64,000 bases of DNA from Alentia gelatinosa (Eukaryota > Annelida > Polychaeta > Phyllodocida > Polynoidae). Position numbers and translations under genes: made by a program. Every line of letters starts with the position of its first letter. Positions within the stretch are counted from its first letter, which is position 1. Below the pieces are notes generated by a model that did no database searches, had not been told where the DNA came from, and worked only from the letters and a program-made list of their open reading frames with translations. The stretch is taken from the NCBI GenBank assembly GCA_950022655.1, contig OX465587.1, positions 30,321,716 to 30,385,715 of the forward strand, given 5' to 3'. Shown piece by piece: positions 46,501 to 57,200 of the stretch.

Positions 46501-48243
46501 TGAAGTGATTAATAATATCTTTGCAGAGGATTTTGGATACTAGTATAGGTTCGGAAACAGTTAACCAATCAACCAATCATATGGTTACATGCTAGAGTTG
46601 TGGAAAAGTCTATGATGGATGGAGAAGACTCAAAGGTTGTCCTTCCTGTGTCAGAGAACCTTTATCTGCCGGTTTTAAAAGTTCAAACCGGAGTCTTCAC
46701 GAGATTCACCTGCTTCAGGTGTGCGGGAGGCACTGACTTCTTTTTTTTAAATTTATTTATACTGCAAAGGTAATCAGCCACAAGGGCCGGTATGAGCTAC
46801 CCTTACAGTGTTTTCCTTGGTACCCATCCGTTACAATCCTATATTTGTCAATAGCAAAGCTATTGAACTAGTAGAGTACCAAAAAGATATACATTATGTT
46901 TACATTTTTCAATTTTGTGAACACACCTAACACATTTATGTAAAATAGTCGCTTGTCATAGCGAATCTGTCCATCAGTCATTTTACTATGTTCATATAAT
47001 ATAGTCATTAGACCTCTACTATTTTCTTTGGGCACATAGTCCTTACTCCCTTAATCATAAGATGGAATATAAAATTTACAACATTATACATTTGGTGCCC
47101 ATATGAAGAACACACCATTGAATAATAGCCATATCAAAGTGCAGTTGGACCATTCCAGCTAGCTATGAGGGACCTCGTTCAAATTCACCGGATGACCCAG
47201 AATCGTCTGCTCAAATGAAAAAGGAGAATTTGCAGTGCTAATCGGATATTTTGAGCTTACGGTTGTAAACTTACCAGGCAAAGTAATGATCTTAATCGTT
47301 GGCTTCTCGTCAAAGTCTCATCGCCGTTATTACCCGGGGCTCGTCTCACTCGTTTCAGACCGTAGAAGTTCTCGGAGAACGATGAACCTGCACATCAAAA
47401 ACAAAAATATGATTTACAGCACACTGGATCTTTACCTTGTGAGTTATTTCATTAGCACAACAAAGGTTTTAAAACGTCAATACTTGAAAATGTTTTTCGA
47501 ATTCATATATAAAGCTCATAAAGTTTGCATAAATATTATTTCATATCCTGGAGACAAAAACAAGGATTTCTATAGAAGAACGGAAAACTGCTATCCCTGT
47601 TTTTAACCCTTTAGCTAAGCTGTGATGCCTGGAGGCATTCCCGCGCATAGTATGCTGTGATGCCTGGATGCATCATTTCCGAAATTTCAGTTATTGCTAT
47701 TCTTTAATGAAATAATCCAGATATATCGATATTTTTTCAACCTATGTAAAACTATATCATAGTTAAGATCATTACTATTATATAACATCCTAATCATTTT
47801 GGATTACCATGGAGGTGTGATATAATGACGTCACTCTGGATATTGCGAGAAGCGCCAGCGTACTACAGGGGTGAAAATGGTACAGCAGCAGTGTATTTCA
47901 GGGTGTGGTTTTGGTGCATAGCGAAAGGGCTGCATATGAAAAAAACTAAATTCATAAACTGAAAATGAAAATCAGGATTTCCTTAGAAAATAGGATACAT
48001 ACTGAATTTGCGAAGGTAGTGTTCCTCGAGCACCAGTCCGAGCAGCGCGTACAGCTCGTCATTGTAGCGGAGCAGGGAACCGTAGCGCGGTGGGTTCTTC
48101 TGGGCCAACACCTGCGCTGCGTACTTGATGGCCGGCTGAAGTGATTTCATCAGGGTCTCCTGTGCCAGCACCTCGAACATGGACGGCCTCGAGCCATCGT
48201 CTCCACCTTGTGTGCTCGTCAAGTGTGCACCGAACTCAGCCAT
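37546..48243 (-). CDS. PEX12: Peroxisome assembly protein 12 (PEX12), complete
   Basis: Seven minus-strand exons (48003-48243, 47275-47387, 45917-45994, 44815-45038, 43780-43951, 43117-43208, 37546-37663) join in phase to 345 residues; human PEX12 has 359. The N-terminus [10 protein letters not shown] and PSMFEVLAQ parallel human MAEHGAHF and PSIFEVVAQ. Exons 1-5 cover the membrane-embedded Pex2/Pex12 region ([35 protein letters not shown]). Exons 6-7 encode the RING-type end: CPLC, then FVFCYPC, then RCPITG and the terminal [10 protein letters not shown]. With PEX2 and PEX10 the protein forms the peroxisomal ubiquitin ligase that recycles the import receptor PEX5. Intron 6 (5.4 kb) is full of repeats. 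Tandem arrays copy the exon 4 acceptor and the stop-codon region. Confidence 0.97.
38815..39803. mobile_element. Repeats in PEX12 intron 6: hairpin and GC-rich hAT-like element
   Basis: 38965-39035 is a near-perfect hairpin (AAACATGGTTACTGAGCCCG against CGGGCTCAGTAACCACGTTT). 39188-39803 starts CAGGGATGCAAGTCGGG and ends ACTTGCATCCCTG, a larger relative of the CAGGGATG family. Its GC-rich core has repeated CCGGC and GCCGACTGAGGCCC motifs. Confidence 0.55.
40295..40440. repeat. 34-bp tandem repeat (GGTACCGGTGAATTCGCTA)
   Basis: About four units of roughly 34 bp with the core GGTACCGGTGAATTCGCTA, abutting the telomere-like array at 40481. In PEX12 intron 6. Confidence 0.8.
40481..40765. repeat. 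Interstitial telomere-like array (TTAGGG with ATAGGG variants)
   Basis: About 280 bp of TTAGGG mixed with ATAGGG, ATAGGA and TTATGG hexamers, all in register. Long ORFs of alternating V-R-V-R-D-R or P-N-P-I residues arise from it and are not genes. The right flank (CTAGAACCCCTGGAAAGCCC) recurs in inverted orientation next to a second array at 42683. Confidence 0.9.
41300..42640. other. PEX12 intron 6, middle part
   Basis: A poly-G run at about 41305-41323 precedes, on the minus strand, a CTCTCCCCAG acceptor-like site, but the sequence after it does not encode the PEX12 RING end. Otherwise unique AT-rich sequence. The minus ORF 42472-43002 has no recognised domain. Confidence 0.45.
42640..42775. 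repeat. Second telomere-like array, inverted relative to the first
   Basis: GTTAGGG-rich stretch of about 85 bp at 42683-42770, preceded by GTGAGTGGGCTTTCCAGGGG, the reverse complement of the right flank of the 40481-40765 array. The two therefore belong to one element family carrying telomere-like hexamers. Confidence 0.8.
43285..43545. mobile_element. hAT-like MITE (CAGGGATG ends) in PEX12 intron 5
   Basis: Starts CAGGGATGCCAGTTGGGG and ends AACTAGCATCCCTG, about 250 bp, with no ORF of note. Same family as 30148-30474 and 59231-59526. Confidence 0.65.
43984..44440. mobile_element. Palindromic MITE-like elements in PEX12 intron 4
   Basis: 43984-44097 (AAGCATGGATTCCACCAG, ATGGTGAGTGGACATG) matches 63255-63490 in opposite orientation. 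44105-44265 has ATAGAACTGCATCGGGAATC and CATCGAGGCGTAGCCGAGTG, matching 58750-58915. Neither has coding capacity. Confidence 0.6.
45039..45215. repeat. Duplication of the PEX12 exon 4 acceptor region
   Basis: The exon 4 5' end and its acceptor are copied at about 45134-45215 (GCGGCTAAACCCTTCCATAG, TGTTCTGTGAGAGTTAAT) with two shorter fragments (CGGATACACCG, ACTAAAACAGGAC) between. On the minus strand the copy retains the acceptor CTCTCACAG/AACAGTGTAGAGGC. Confidence 0.8.
45655..45765. repeat. Further copy of the PEX12 exon 4 acceptor region
   Basis: TGCGGCTGAACCCTTCAGTA and TCTACACTGGTCTGTGAGAG match the start of PEX12 exon 4 plus its acceptor. About 440 bp of other sequence (45216-45650) separates it from the previous copy. 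On minus the acceptor reads CTCTCACAG/ACCAGTG. Confidence 0.75.
46020..47274. other. PEX12 intron 2: nothing coding
   Basis: Unique AT-rich sequence between the exon 3 acceptor and the exon 2 donor. No ORF with recognised similarity, no RNA gene and no array were seen. Confidence 0.5.
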
Positions 48244-48725
48244 CTTTACAACGTATGTTTATCTGGAAGATTATATAAACGATTATTAGGACATATCATA
48301 TGTATAGCTGGATTCAGTGTCCTTAGTAAAATATGATTTATTTGAGTATGCACGTAAATGGAGTCTATAAATAGTATACAAAGATAATTAAAGTAACAAA
48401 GATAATTTGAGGCAGTCACACTTTGTTATATTTTCATTTTCTTTGCGTTCGGCCTAGTTGATCCGAGCATATTTCCAGAGGGGTATATCACTTATATGAA
48501 AAGAAAAAAAGAAAGAATAAAAGTGCAAAACTTAATCGCAATATCTACTACCATAACTATAATCTGCCACAGAAACTCAGCATGACAGGGTTATGTTACA
48601 TATGTATTCTCAATTACGATTAAAAACTGAAAAACGACATATTCAATGTCAGAGTGGCTGACCCACTGCAGGAAACTAAGTGGTACTATGGAAGGGAAGA
48701 ATGGAGTAATTTTGGTTTTTAAAGT

Positions 48726-48889
48726 CAGGGGATAGCGCGGACGCAGTCCCCCTCTAACAAAAATTGCGCACCCGAGTCATCCACATTTGGGATGATCGCA
48801 AGGGTCAACCCAACCGTAGTGCAATGGAGGGGCCTCACCCTGGGGGAACTGCCGTCACGATCACAGTGTCCCCTGTGCCAGGTAAGTAT
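48726..48889 (-). ncRNA. U1 snRNA (copy 1)
   Basis: The minus strand carries a 164-nt U1 snRNA, the same length as human U1. It starts ATACTTACCTG, the 5' splice-site pairing end. It contains the stem-loop II loop CCATTGCACT (U1A site), CCCAAATGTGG of stem-loop III, a GCAATTTTTG Sm site and the 3' stem GGGGACTGCGTCCGCG...CGCTATCCCCTGA. Stem-loop I is unusual: the loop reads GATCGTGACG where the conserved U1-70K binding loop is GATCAYGAAG. The RNA is the recognition part of the spliceosome for 5' splice sites. A second copy at 52028-52191 differs at one base. Confidence 0.95.
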
Positions 48890-48914
48890 GCTTGAAATTG
48901 GTAACTTGGCACAA

Positions 48915-48970
48915 ATGATACTTTCTCACTGTACAACAAGTTGGTGTCTAGAGTGACCAGGCCTTCTTCT
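48915..48970 (-). promoter_or_regulatory. Putative snRNA promoter element region (PSE) of U1 copy 1
   Basis: Conserved between the two U1 copies at about 30-75 bp upstream of the RNA start (GGTCACTCTAGACACCAAC on minus; the equivalent copy lies at about 52235-52270). The position fits a proximal sequence element. Identity is inferred from conservation and distance only. Confidence 0.35.
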
Positions 48971-49204
48971 GGCCTTGATAATTTGCGGTTTTAATTTTTT
49001 ATGAACTGCCACCATTGATCCATAATATTATATTAACATTTATTATGGAATAATGTGTTCTATTAACACAATTCCACTGTAGAATTGGATCAAGAAATTG
49101 CATTTGTTAATTGTGTGGGCTTGTGCTACAGTGGTGTCACCTGGTGTCACTTTTCTGCATTACACCACTGAGTCCTAGTGTCAGTGAGATGCAACAGGGG
49201 AAGC

Positions 49205-49850
49205 CAGTTTATTACCTACTATATCTAAAACGGTAGAATTTTGTGATATCCGCTTGGAGTTGCTGGCGTACACAGAAACAAAGTGAACCAGACCTAGGCA
49301 TGGAGAATGAGGGCCCACGAGAGTGAGATTCTCGTACAGTGAAAAACTCGAACCTGGTCTTCTTTTTTGTAGGACTGTACTCAGACAAACTTCTTCTCTT
49401 ATGATTCATTTCAAGCCAACCGAAATCAAAGTTTAGTAATGTAGTTTCCTGATCTACTTTTCTCATGAGAAACCAATGAGATCTCAACTTTCGCTGGTAC
49501 CCCTTTTCAAAACTCCGCTGATTCCCCTCTCCCCACCACCACACTAAGTATTTGGCCCATCTCAACTACCCTTCTTCGTGGAGTAGTCTGCAGGGCTAAC
49601 GGTTGGGAATGCGAAAGTCGATGGTTCGATCCCCGCTATCCGCGGTCAAATTTATCGTTTTTCATTTCCCTTCTAACTTTGGCTGGGTTCCACCTGTGTA
49701 CGCCGCTGGCTACCTAACACTTTGTGGAGCAGTCAGCAGAGTTTTCAGCTGGGAATGCGAGTTTTGGATGTTTGAACCATGCGATCGGCAGTCCGATATT
49801 TCATTTTTCTATATTTTCCCTCTAACTCGGACTCGACGAAGTCGCTAGTC
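49205..49850. mobile_element. SINE-like element with two or three tRNA-like modules
   Basis: Inserted in copy 1 of the U1 duplication; the empty site is seen at about 52510 in copy 2. The head matches 28705-28900. Downstream it has tRNA-like modules around 49578-49645 (GGTTCGATCCCCGC B box) and 49725-49795 (GTGGAGCAGTCAGCAGAG A box, degenerate B box). It ends GACGAAGTCGCTAGTCC. Confidence 0.7.
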
Positions 49851-50639
49851 CTATGCACAATATGTTCTACTTGCCCCTTTGGTGCCACGACTCACATGAC
49901 AGTCCAGGGGAAATAGATTACTGAAACTGCAAGTTGCAATATGTTTGCAATTAGTGTGGGGACTGTTATGTACACTAGAATGTTGCCCACTATTGTAATC
50001 AGGCATACTATATAGATATCACTGAATTATAGTGTCAGGGCTAGCTCTTACACTGTTACAGGTTGAATGAAATCATCTTATTTCACCACAGGATCTTTAT
50101 TATGAAAAAGAGTTGCCTCCCCCTACAGGGATAGTAAAAATATGGCCCCCAACAGAATACAAAAGAAGATGCCCCCCCCCCCCCCTCTTCAGAAATGCTA
50201 AAATTAAAGTCTCCCCCCTCCTCTCAAAAAAGAAGGTTGGTCTTCTATGAGATATGCCATGAAATATGCCATATCTTATGGAAGACCGACCATAGGTATA
50301 AGTACAACACTGTATCCCAATATCTACTACCATAACTATAACGGAGTTCATAATGTTATATAGATGTATTCTGAATATATATGTGCTTACACCAACTGTT
50401 TACTTCATAAAAATCAAAGCTTATATAAAAAAAATTTAAATCACATACCGTATAAGGGTCGGATTTTTTAAACCTGCTAAATTCCGCTTTGATCCTGGGA
50501 TCAGACACCCAAAATTTTTTTTTAGAATAATACTTTTTTTTATATTCTATGTTAGTCACCTACTTCCAGAAAAACATTATTCCAACAAAATCAGATGAAT
50601 GGTTTAGATTTGAGAGCCTTTTGAAGTTGTGTATAATAC

Positions 50640-51395
50640 TGCATGTTGTCCAACCCCCTAAATATTTGAAATTTCAAGAAATGTTATAAATGCTTATAAC
50701 TTAAGAAAGACTAATATTATATGGTGACGCACATTATATTTCATCCAGAATACCTTTTTCATATATTAGATTTAAAAGAAAAGCTCTAAACTATATTTGG
50801 GGTGTTGGGCAACACAGGGGTGTCGGACAACACAAGGGGTGTCGGACAACACGTCAATAGAATTACTCAGAACAATGAGAGAAATAATATTTGAGGCTAT
50901 AATCCTTTGTTTTTAATGAAATGATAATAAGCTATATTTCACAAAGCAAACCTCTCAATTACTGATAAAAAAACAACCCCAAAATCATAACTTGTAAAAC
51001 AGCATGTTGTCCAACACCCCGGGGTGTTGGACAACACATGTTCAGTTTTTGAATAATAAAAAGTTGTTTTTTTTATTCAGAAAAAAAAACCAACCTGGGT
51101 ATTCATGAGTGGTAGGGGTACTTAACATAACCAGGGATATTTGTTATTCTATTGTGATTATTATTTCTTTTATACATCCTTTAGAGGTGTGTTGTCCAAC
51201 AACCCATTTTTTGGAAAAATATCATCATGGAATCATAATGTTCTGATATACGAATGGATAATCCGATTGTGTTGAAACTTTCAGGTATCACAGCCAGGAT
51301 TCTGGTCAACATTGTACAATAAAGGAAAATTAATTTCTCACAATATATTTCATTAGTATTTTCTTCTTAAGGTCGGGGTGTTGAACAACATGCTC
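50640..51395. repeat. Dispersed GGTGTTGGACAACA motif cluster between the U1 genes
   Basis: At least seven copies of GTGTTGKACAACA or its complement, with one or two mismatches, lie at about 50643, 50801, 50818, 50837, 51003-51038 (two copies forming a perfect palindrome), 51189 and 51375. They are irregularly spaced and in both orientations, so they are not a simple tandem array. The surrounding sequence is AT-rich and non-coding. Confidence 0.65.
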
Positions 51396-52027
51396 TATGG
51401 GTCTCTATGTTGGAAAATTTGAAGGTCCTGGAAAGTTTTTACAATTTTAATATTTTTTCAATCTTTTACCAATTTTCAAAATTATATTGTCTACACTTCT
51501 CATGACATATGCTTTAAACATGTTGATACATACAATTGGCTCAAAATTGTGTCCCCAGATTTTGAACAAAACGAAAATCACTAGAAAATCATAGTTTTTG
51601 TTGATTTTCGGAAGGAAAAATTCCTCAGAGCTCTACAAAACCCTATGTTGGAAAAAAAGATTATCAAAAGATACACCAAATAATTTCATTTTTACATTGA
51701 TGAGATACGTTTATACAACATGAACCTTGAATAAGCTTATTTTGTCAATTCAGCAGGTTTTAAAAATCCCACCCATAACATGATCAAGTTATGATAACCA
51801 GACTTTGAAGCTCTGTCTTCTAGCATAACATATTGAAACTAATACCTGGACGTACACAAGTGAGTCTGCCACAGACAACCAGTGTGACAGGATTATGCAA
51901 CACATGTATTCTCAATAACAATGAAAAACTGAAAAACAACATACTCAATGTTAGAGTAGCTGACCCAATGCAAACAAACTTTATGGTGCAAGGGGAGGGA
52001 AGAATGGAGTACTTTTGGTTTTAAAGT

Positions 52028-52191
52028 CAGGGGATAGCGCGGACGCAGTCCCCCTCTAACAAAAATTGCGCACCCGAGTCGTCCACATTTGGGATGATCG
52101 CAAGGGTCAACCCAACCGTAGTGCAATGGAGGGGCCTCACCCTGGGGGAACTGCCGTCACGATCACAGTGTCCCCTGTGCCAGGTAAGTAT
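52028..52191 (-). ncRNA. U1 snRNA (copy 2)
   Basis: A 164-nt minus-strand U1 gene identical to copy 1 apart from one base in stem-loop III (GGACGACTC where copy 1 has GGATGACTC). This turns an A-U pair of the stem into an A-C mismatch. It has the same ATACTTACCTG start, Sm site and altered stem-loop I loop. The 3' flank continues ACTTTAAAACC, in the place of a 3' box. Confidence 0.95.
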
Positions 52192-52949
52192 GCCTAAACT
52201 TGGAAACTTGGCACATATGATACTTTCTCACTGAACAACAGGTTGGTGTCTAGAGTGACCAGGCCTTCTTCTGGCCTTGTTAATTTGCGGTTTTAAGCTT
52301 TTTTTGAACTGCCACCATTGATCCATAATATTATCTTAACATTTATTATGGAATAATATGTTCTATTAATTAACACAATTCCACTGTAGAATTGGATCAA
52401 GAAATTGCATTTGCTTATTGTTTTGGCTAGTGCTAGAGTGGTGTCACCTGTGGCCCTTTCCTGCATTACATATGTCACTATGTCCTAGTGCTAGTGATAT
52501 GCAACAGGGGGAGCTAGTGTATCCTATGCACAATATGATCTACTTGTGCCTTTGGTGCCAGGACTCACATGATAGTCATGGGGAAATAGATCACTGAAAC
52601 TGCAAGTTGCAATATGTCTGCAATTAGTATGGGGACTGTTATGTACACCAGAATGTTGCCCACTATTTTATTCAGGCATACTATACCACTGAATTAAAGT
52701 GCCAGGGCTTGGTCTTACAGGCTGAATGAAATCATCTTATATCACTACAGGATCCTTATTATGAACAAAGGTTGTCCCCTCCCCCCACCTCACTACATGA
52801 ATAAAAAAAGATGGCCCCCAACAGAAATGCAAAAGAAGGTGATCCCTTCCCCTTCAGAAATGCTGAAATTAAAGTCTCCCCCTTTAATAAAAAAAAAAAG
52901 GGTTGGTCTTCCATGAAATATACAAATACCCCCTCCCTTCTCCACCTAC

Positions 52950-53590
52950 AAAAATAGAAGCGTCCCGAAATACAAAAACGTGCCTGCCCCCGACACACAC
53001 AAACGAGCACTGGCCCGAGCACATAATCTAGTATTCCAAATATGTTTGGGTTCAGAGAAGATTTACGTCGGAAACATCCCACCTCTGCTTGTCCTTCGTA
53101 CCCACTGACAGGAGGCCAGTAAAAGAAAACTTACCTATATATGCTCTGATCTCCATGAAAATGTTACCATTCTACTCTTATTGTAGTAATATACCCTGAA
53201 TAATGATTGTTTAACTGAAATTACTGGTGTGAAACTTTTGGTCAATCCAAGTTCAGGCACTTTGGATGGGCGCGGCCATGTTTTGGAGATTTCTACATCC
53301 GGTTCGCAACACTCTCTCAGCAGAATTGTCGACTCTTCTCGATATTCGATATAGACAAACAATCAGTTTGAAGAGTGCAGGACTGCCTTCAGTGGGCATG
53401 CCCTCGGGGAACAACACATATATAAGAATTTAGTCACAGGAAAGCGTTCAAATCTCCTCATTCTGGAGAAATATATGGAATTAGCCAGGGTTGAACGTTT
53501 ACTGTAATACGATTACCCCTGCACCAGTTACCATAATATTAGTCATAGTTTTCAATCTTAACTAAACCTCTTCTTGAAAGATGTTGCAGG
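52950..53590. other. Intergenic, mostly unique
   Basis: No gene, RNA or repeat family was recognised between the end of the U1 duplication and the small element at 53599. Confidence 0.45.
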
Positions 53591-53673
53591 CATCCATCCA
53601 CACTGCACCGCTCCAGTTTATCGCAAAACATGTTTTCAGTATGTTACTCTAGCGGTGCAGTGTGGCATCCATC
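53590..53673. mobile_element. 66-bp miniature TIR element with 9-bp target duplication
   Basis: The element at 53599-53664 begins CACACTGCACCGCT and ends AGCGGTGCAGTGTG, a perfect 14-bp inverted repeat. It is flanked on both sides by GCATCCATC (53590-53598 and 53665-53673). It lies about 80 bp upstream of the probable promoter of the AP-2-like gene. Confidence 0.8.
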
Positions 53674-53756
53674 TAGATAACATCCGGGCACCTTTCCTGC
53701 TCGTTCTTCCCCAGGGGAGTTTTGTGGCGTGAGCTTCACTTTTCCTGATGGCAGCG

Positions 53757-53764
53757 CCGGAAGT
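53757..53764 (+). promoter_or_regulatory. ETS-type site CCGGAAGT
   Basis: CCGGAAGT sits in a GC-richer patch (ATGGCAGCGCCGGAAGTAAAC) about 470 bp upstream of the first coding exon of the AP-2-like gene. Such sites are typical of animal housekeeping promoters. A transcription start with a non-coding first exon is plausible but not shown. Confidence 0.3.
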
Positions 53765-54234
53765 AAACAAAGATGTCCTCAGCGTTACAAGTTGCACGTT
53801 CTGTTGACTGAACGACTATTTGACAGGGGATTCATTACAGAAGGATCAGTGACACCTATAAGGAAAGAGATTGCGAGCATCATTGTGAGAAGAAACTGGC
53901 AAATACAAATCCAGGTCATGACAGTGCCCTCGGTCTTGAATACAGATGCACTGGCAGTAACACAGTGACAGATGAATGAAGCAGGAGACCTCTCCCTAAC
54001 TCGCGCTGGTGGGAGTTCATGCTACAATTTAGAGTTTTCATTTTTATGATTTTGTCTCCTCACTTCCAAGTTGAAGTTCAAATTCCATACTGCTAGTTCA
54101 TTACCCTTTATATAGATTATTTCACGTAAGTGTCAGTTTGTAATGTTTTGTAAACGAGAATGAATTATTAAACTTAGAATTTAGGCACAAGTATTTATCA
54201 AAATCTGTATTGTGTTGAATCAGATGTCTTGAAG

Positions 54235-57200
54235 ATGTCCCAAATCCAAGTATTTGTGAAGAATGGTGATCAGGTCACTGAACCTATTGTCTTAGTCCTT
54301 CAAGAGACAACAGATGACCAACCACAGGAAACCCAGAATGAGATAAACGAGAGTAAATCTCCTGAGCAAAAGAAGAGTATGAATCGAGGAAAAACGACAG
54401 GTTTAACACATAGTGCACAGAAGGGAAACACGGAACGAAAGGAAACTGAGGAATCCACTCCACTGCCATTATCTGTAGACAAGCAGGGATGTCCAGGTCC
54501 AACGCAAAATGCAATTTTGCAGCAGGTACAAATTAAAAGAAAGAGAACGGCTGCCTTGTCTGGGGACAGCAACAAACATACGTTGACAGATGAAATGGTG
54601 CAAGGAGAAAGGCACAATGCAGTTAATGAAGGACAGACAATTTTGATAAATAATGTTATTGCACAAAAAATACATGCGAAGCAAAAAAGTGTGATAAAAG
54701 CTAATACATCGAGTAGGACAGCGATTAGTGAAAAAGACCACAATCATGTGTTGGATGATGTGCAACCGGAGGAAGAGCAAATTAGACATAATGGGGAACT
54801 GGTGAGTTTAACAAATAATGAATCTGTAGAGACGAGACGCACGAAACGAAAGAGAACAATCAGGAACGAATCAGACGAACCTAGTCCTAGTCAAACAGAT
54901 CTGACTGAAGATGAGAACATTCAAGTGCTGCTGGGAGAAGAATCATCGCCTGAGACTAAGAAAGTAAAGAGCACCTCTGGTGAGTATAATTTACTGCCAT
55001 ATGGAGCGCCTACACTAAAGAGTATATGATTTTTATCTTAAGGTTAGACATAACACCAGTAAAACGATATCGGAAATATAATCTAAATACATGCATAGTG
55101 TTAAACAAAATGCTGATCACAACTGTAACGGTTACATATTTTATCAGTTTTGTTGTGGGGTTTTTTTTTTGGGGGGGGGGGGGGGGGCGGGGGGTGTGTG
55201 TGGTTGGTGTGTAGAAGTGTACATGCCTCGTTTTTTGGGGTTTTTTTCTATTTATCGTAATTCACCGCTTGGGTGGTCTTCCATCACGTATGTCAGTACA
55301 TAACATATCAATCGGCGCTAGATAGCTTGTGATACCACATTCAGTCTTGTAGTGCTTAAGTATAATTTTTACACTACTGATAATATTACTAATAATACAA
55401 AAGTACCCAACGCCAGGGGATGATATTTTATGAGATGAGATGATTTGATGTACAAGTATATGAAAATAATATATTATGATAATATAACATGTTCAATCGG
55501 CAGTGATTCTAAACTATATATTTTATCTGGGCCAGCCTTTAAGTGGTGATTCCATTAACGCACAAGATCTAGCGATTTGGGTGTCTTGCAAAGTCGGGCT
55601 AGATTTGAGTAATCGCGTGCCTATTTGTCGGGAGGTGTCGCGGTGGTGGAGCACTAAAATATACACCTGACACCACATCAGAGGAGGTGTGAAGCGTAGC
55701 GCCCCCTTTCTTCTTGAGCGATGTTAGAGAACCAAAACAAAGCACCACGAATGCTCTGACAGGCTGCTATACAACTCACAGAGAATCTCTTCTACAGATG
55801 TTTTAAAGCGTTTCAAGGTATAGATGCGATACCAAAAGGTCCATAATACTTTGTTTTGTTGCTCCATTGCTTATTTTAGATGTGACATTATTTACAAATT
55901 ATGCAAATCATCCTGCACTGACTTGACAGGTGATGTAGACTCTATACGAAAATATAGCAAAAATGGGCTAATTAAGAACAGCTACTACATACAATCTGTT
56001 AGAGCTCTATCAAAAAACTTTTCAGATATTGATAGAGTGGCATCTAATTTATTCCAAACCACAATAGAGCTCAATAGAGCTCCACATTTTATGGTTGTTT
56101 TGTGTTGTGGAATACAGCCTTATTTCTTACAAATTCCAATGTTCAACCTACGACAGGAAACCTTAACCATAGCACAGGTATATGATATGTGTATCACTAA
56201 ATAGGGCCATGTCTTAGGTTTCTAATAATGTTTTGTTTATCAAAATCGGCCTATTATTCATGACACAAGAGCTATTTGCATTTTGCATGTTTTGGTGTGG
56301 GCTCTTCTCAGAGCTCCTTCCCTCTTGCTGGCATGTTTGAAAGTGGCGCTGTAAGGCAGCCGCGATCGTATATATGAACCAAGTCACTATAGGGGGCGCT
56401 GCGCTTCACACCTCCTCTGACACCACATCATCGCCTACGTTTTGCGACAACGTGGGTACCACCCATCGCAGCATTGTAAGATATTACAAGATATATCAAG
56501 ATAAATCACGTCAAATCCATCCTGGTGGAATCAGCCCTTCAGACTAAGTGTGTCATCCCAGCCTGAATAAATATTTAAAGAGATCTGAATGGAATTTACA
56601 ATAATACATATCATATATATGTGTATATTGACCCATTTGATAAAGTTCTATATTTTAGGCCTACATCCTGAATGTTATACATTATATAACCTGTAACATT
56701 TTCCTCTTCCAGGGCTATCGGTTTCGGAATTACGTGAGTAGATATTCTGGCGATGTTATATTTAAATACAAGTAAGTGTAAAAAACGCCACAACTCCAAA
56801 GCCGGTTTATATTTGAAAGATGTTTTATTGGGTAAGATCCTTGAACACAATTAAATGTCTGGACGTTTCGGTAGTTGTATTATTACCTTCTTCAGGACAC
56901 AGTTATATTTAAATACAACAATGAATTAGAAATGCCCTTTGAAATAAATAATTTCCTAATTTTCATAGAGCCTATGTTATTTTTACTTTTATAAAAGGTA
57001 AAAGTGCGATGTATGTATGTGAAGTGAACAGTAACAGTAAGAAGAAATCTTTTCACTTTAAAGTTACCCCATCATATTTTGGATTATTTTTCATCTACAG
57101 AAAAAACAACGACCAACTGGGATAGTATAAAGACACTCGATGACCTGAAGCAAGCCAGTGAGTAATTTACTCTGCATTTTTCTCCCACAACTTAGTACAA

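Larger units (their letters stand above)
48540..52950. repeat. Large segmental duplication carrying the U1 genes
   Basis: Sequence at about 48560-49205 and 49850-50320 matches about 51840-52510 and 52512-52950 in direct orientation. Landmarks include CCTTCTTCTGGCCTTG, ATAATATTAT upstream, and GCAAGTTGCAATATG with GTTGCCCACTATT. The AATATCTACTACCATAACTA junction occurs at both 48540 and 50320, suggesting a further partial unit. Copy 1 carries an insertion at 49205-49850 absent from copy 2. Confidence 0.8.

Noticed and set aside
47235..47606. Plus-strand 123-codon ORF
   Set aside because: It overlaps PEX12 exon 2 on the opposite strand, which has clear homology and splice sites.
53718..53968. 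79-codon ORF upstream of the AP-2-like gene as a first exon
   Set aside because: It ends in a stop before any donor and matches nothing known. The region looks more like promoter/5'UTR, though a short coding exon cannot be excluded.
54284..54789. Three minus-strand ORFs of 76-147 codons
   Set aside because: They are antisense shadows of the first coding exon of the AP-2-like gene.
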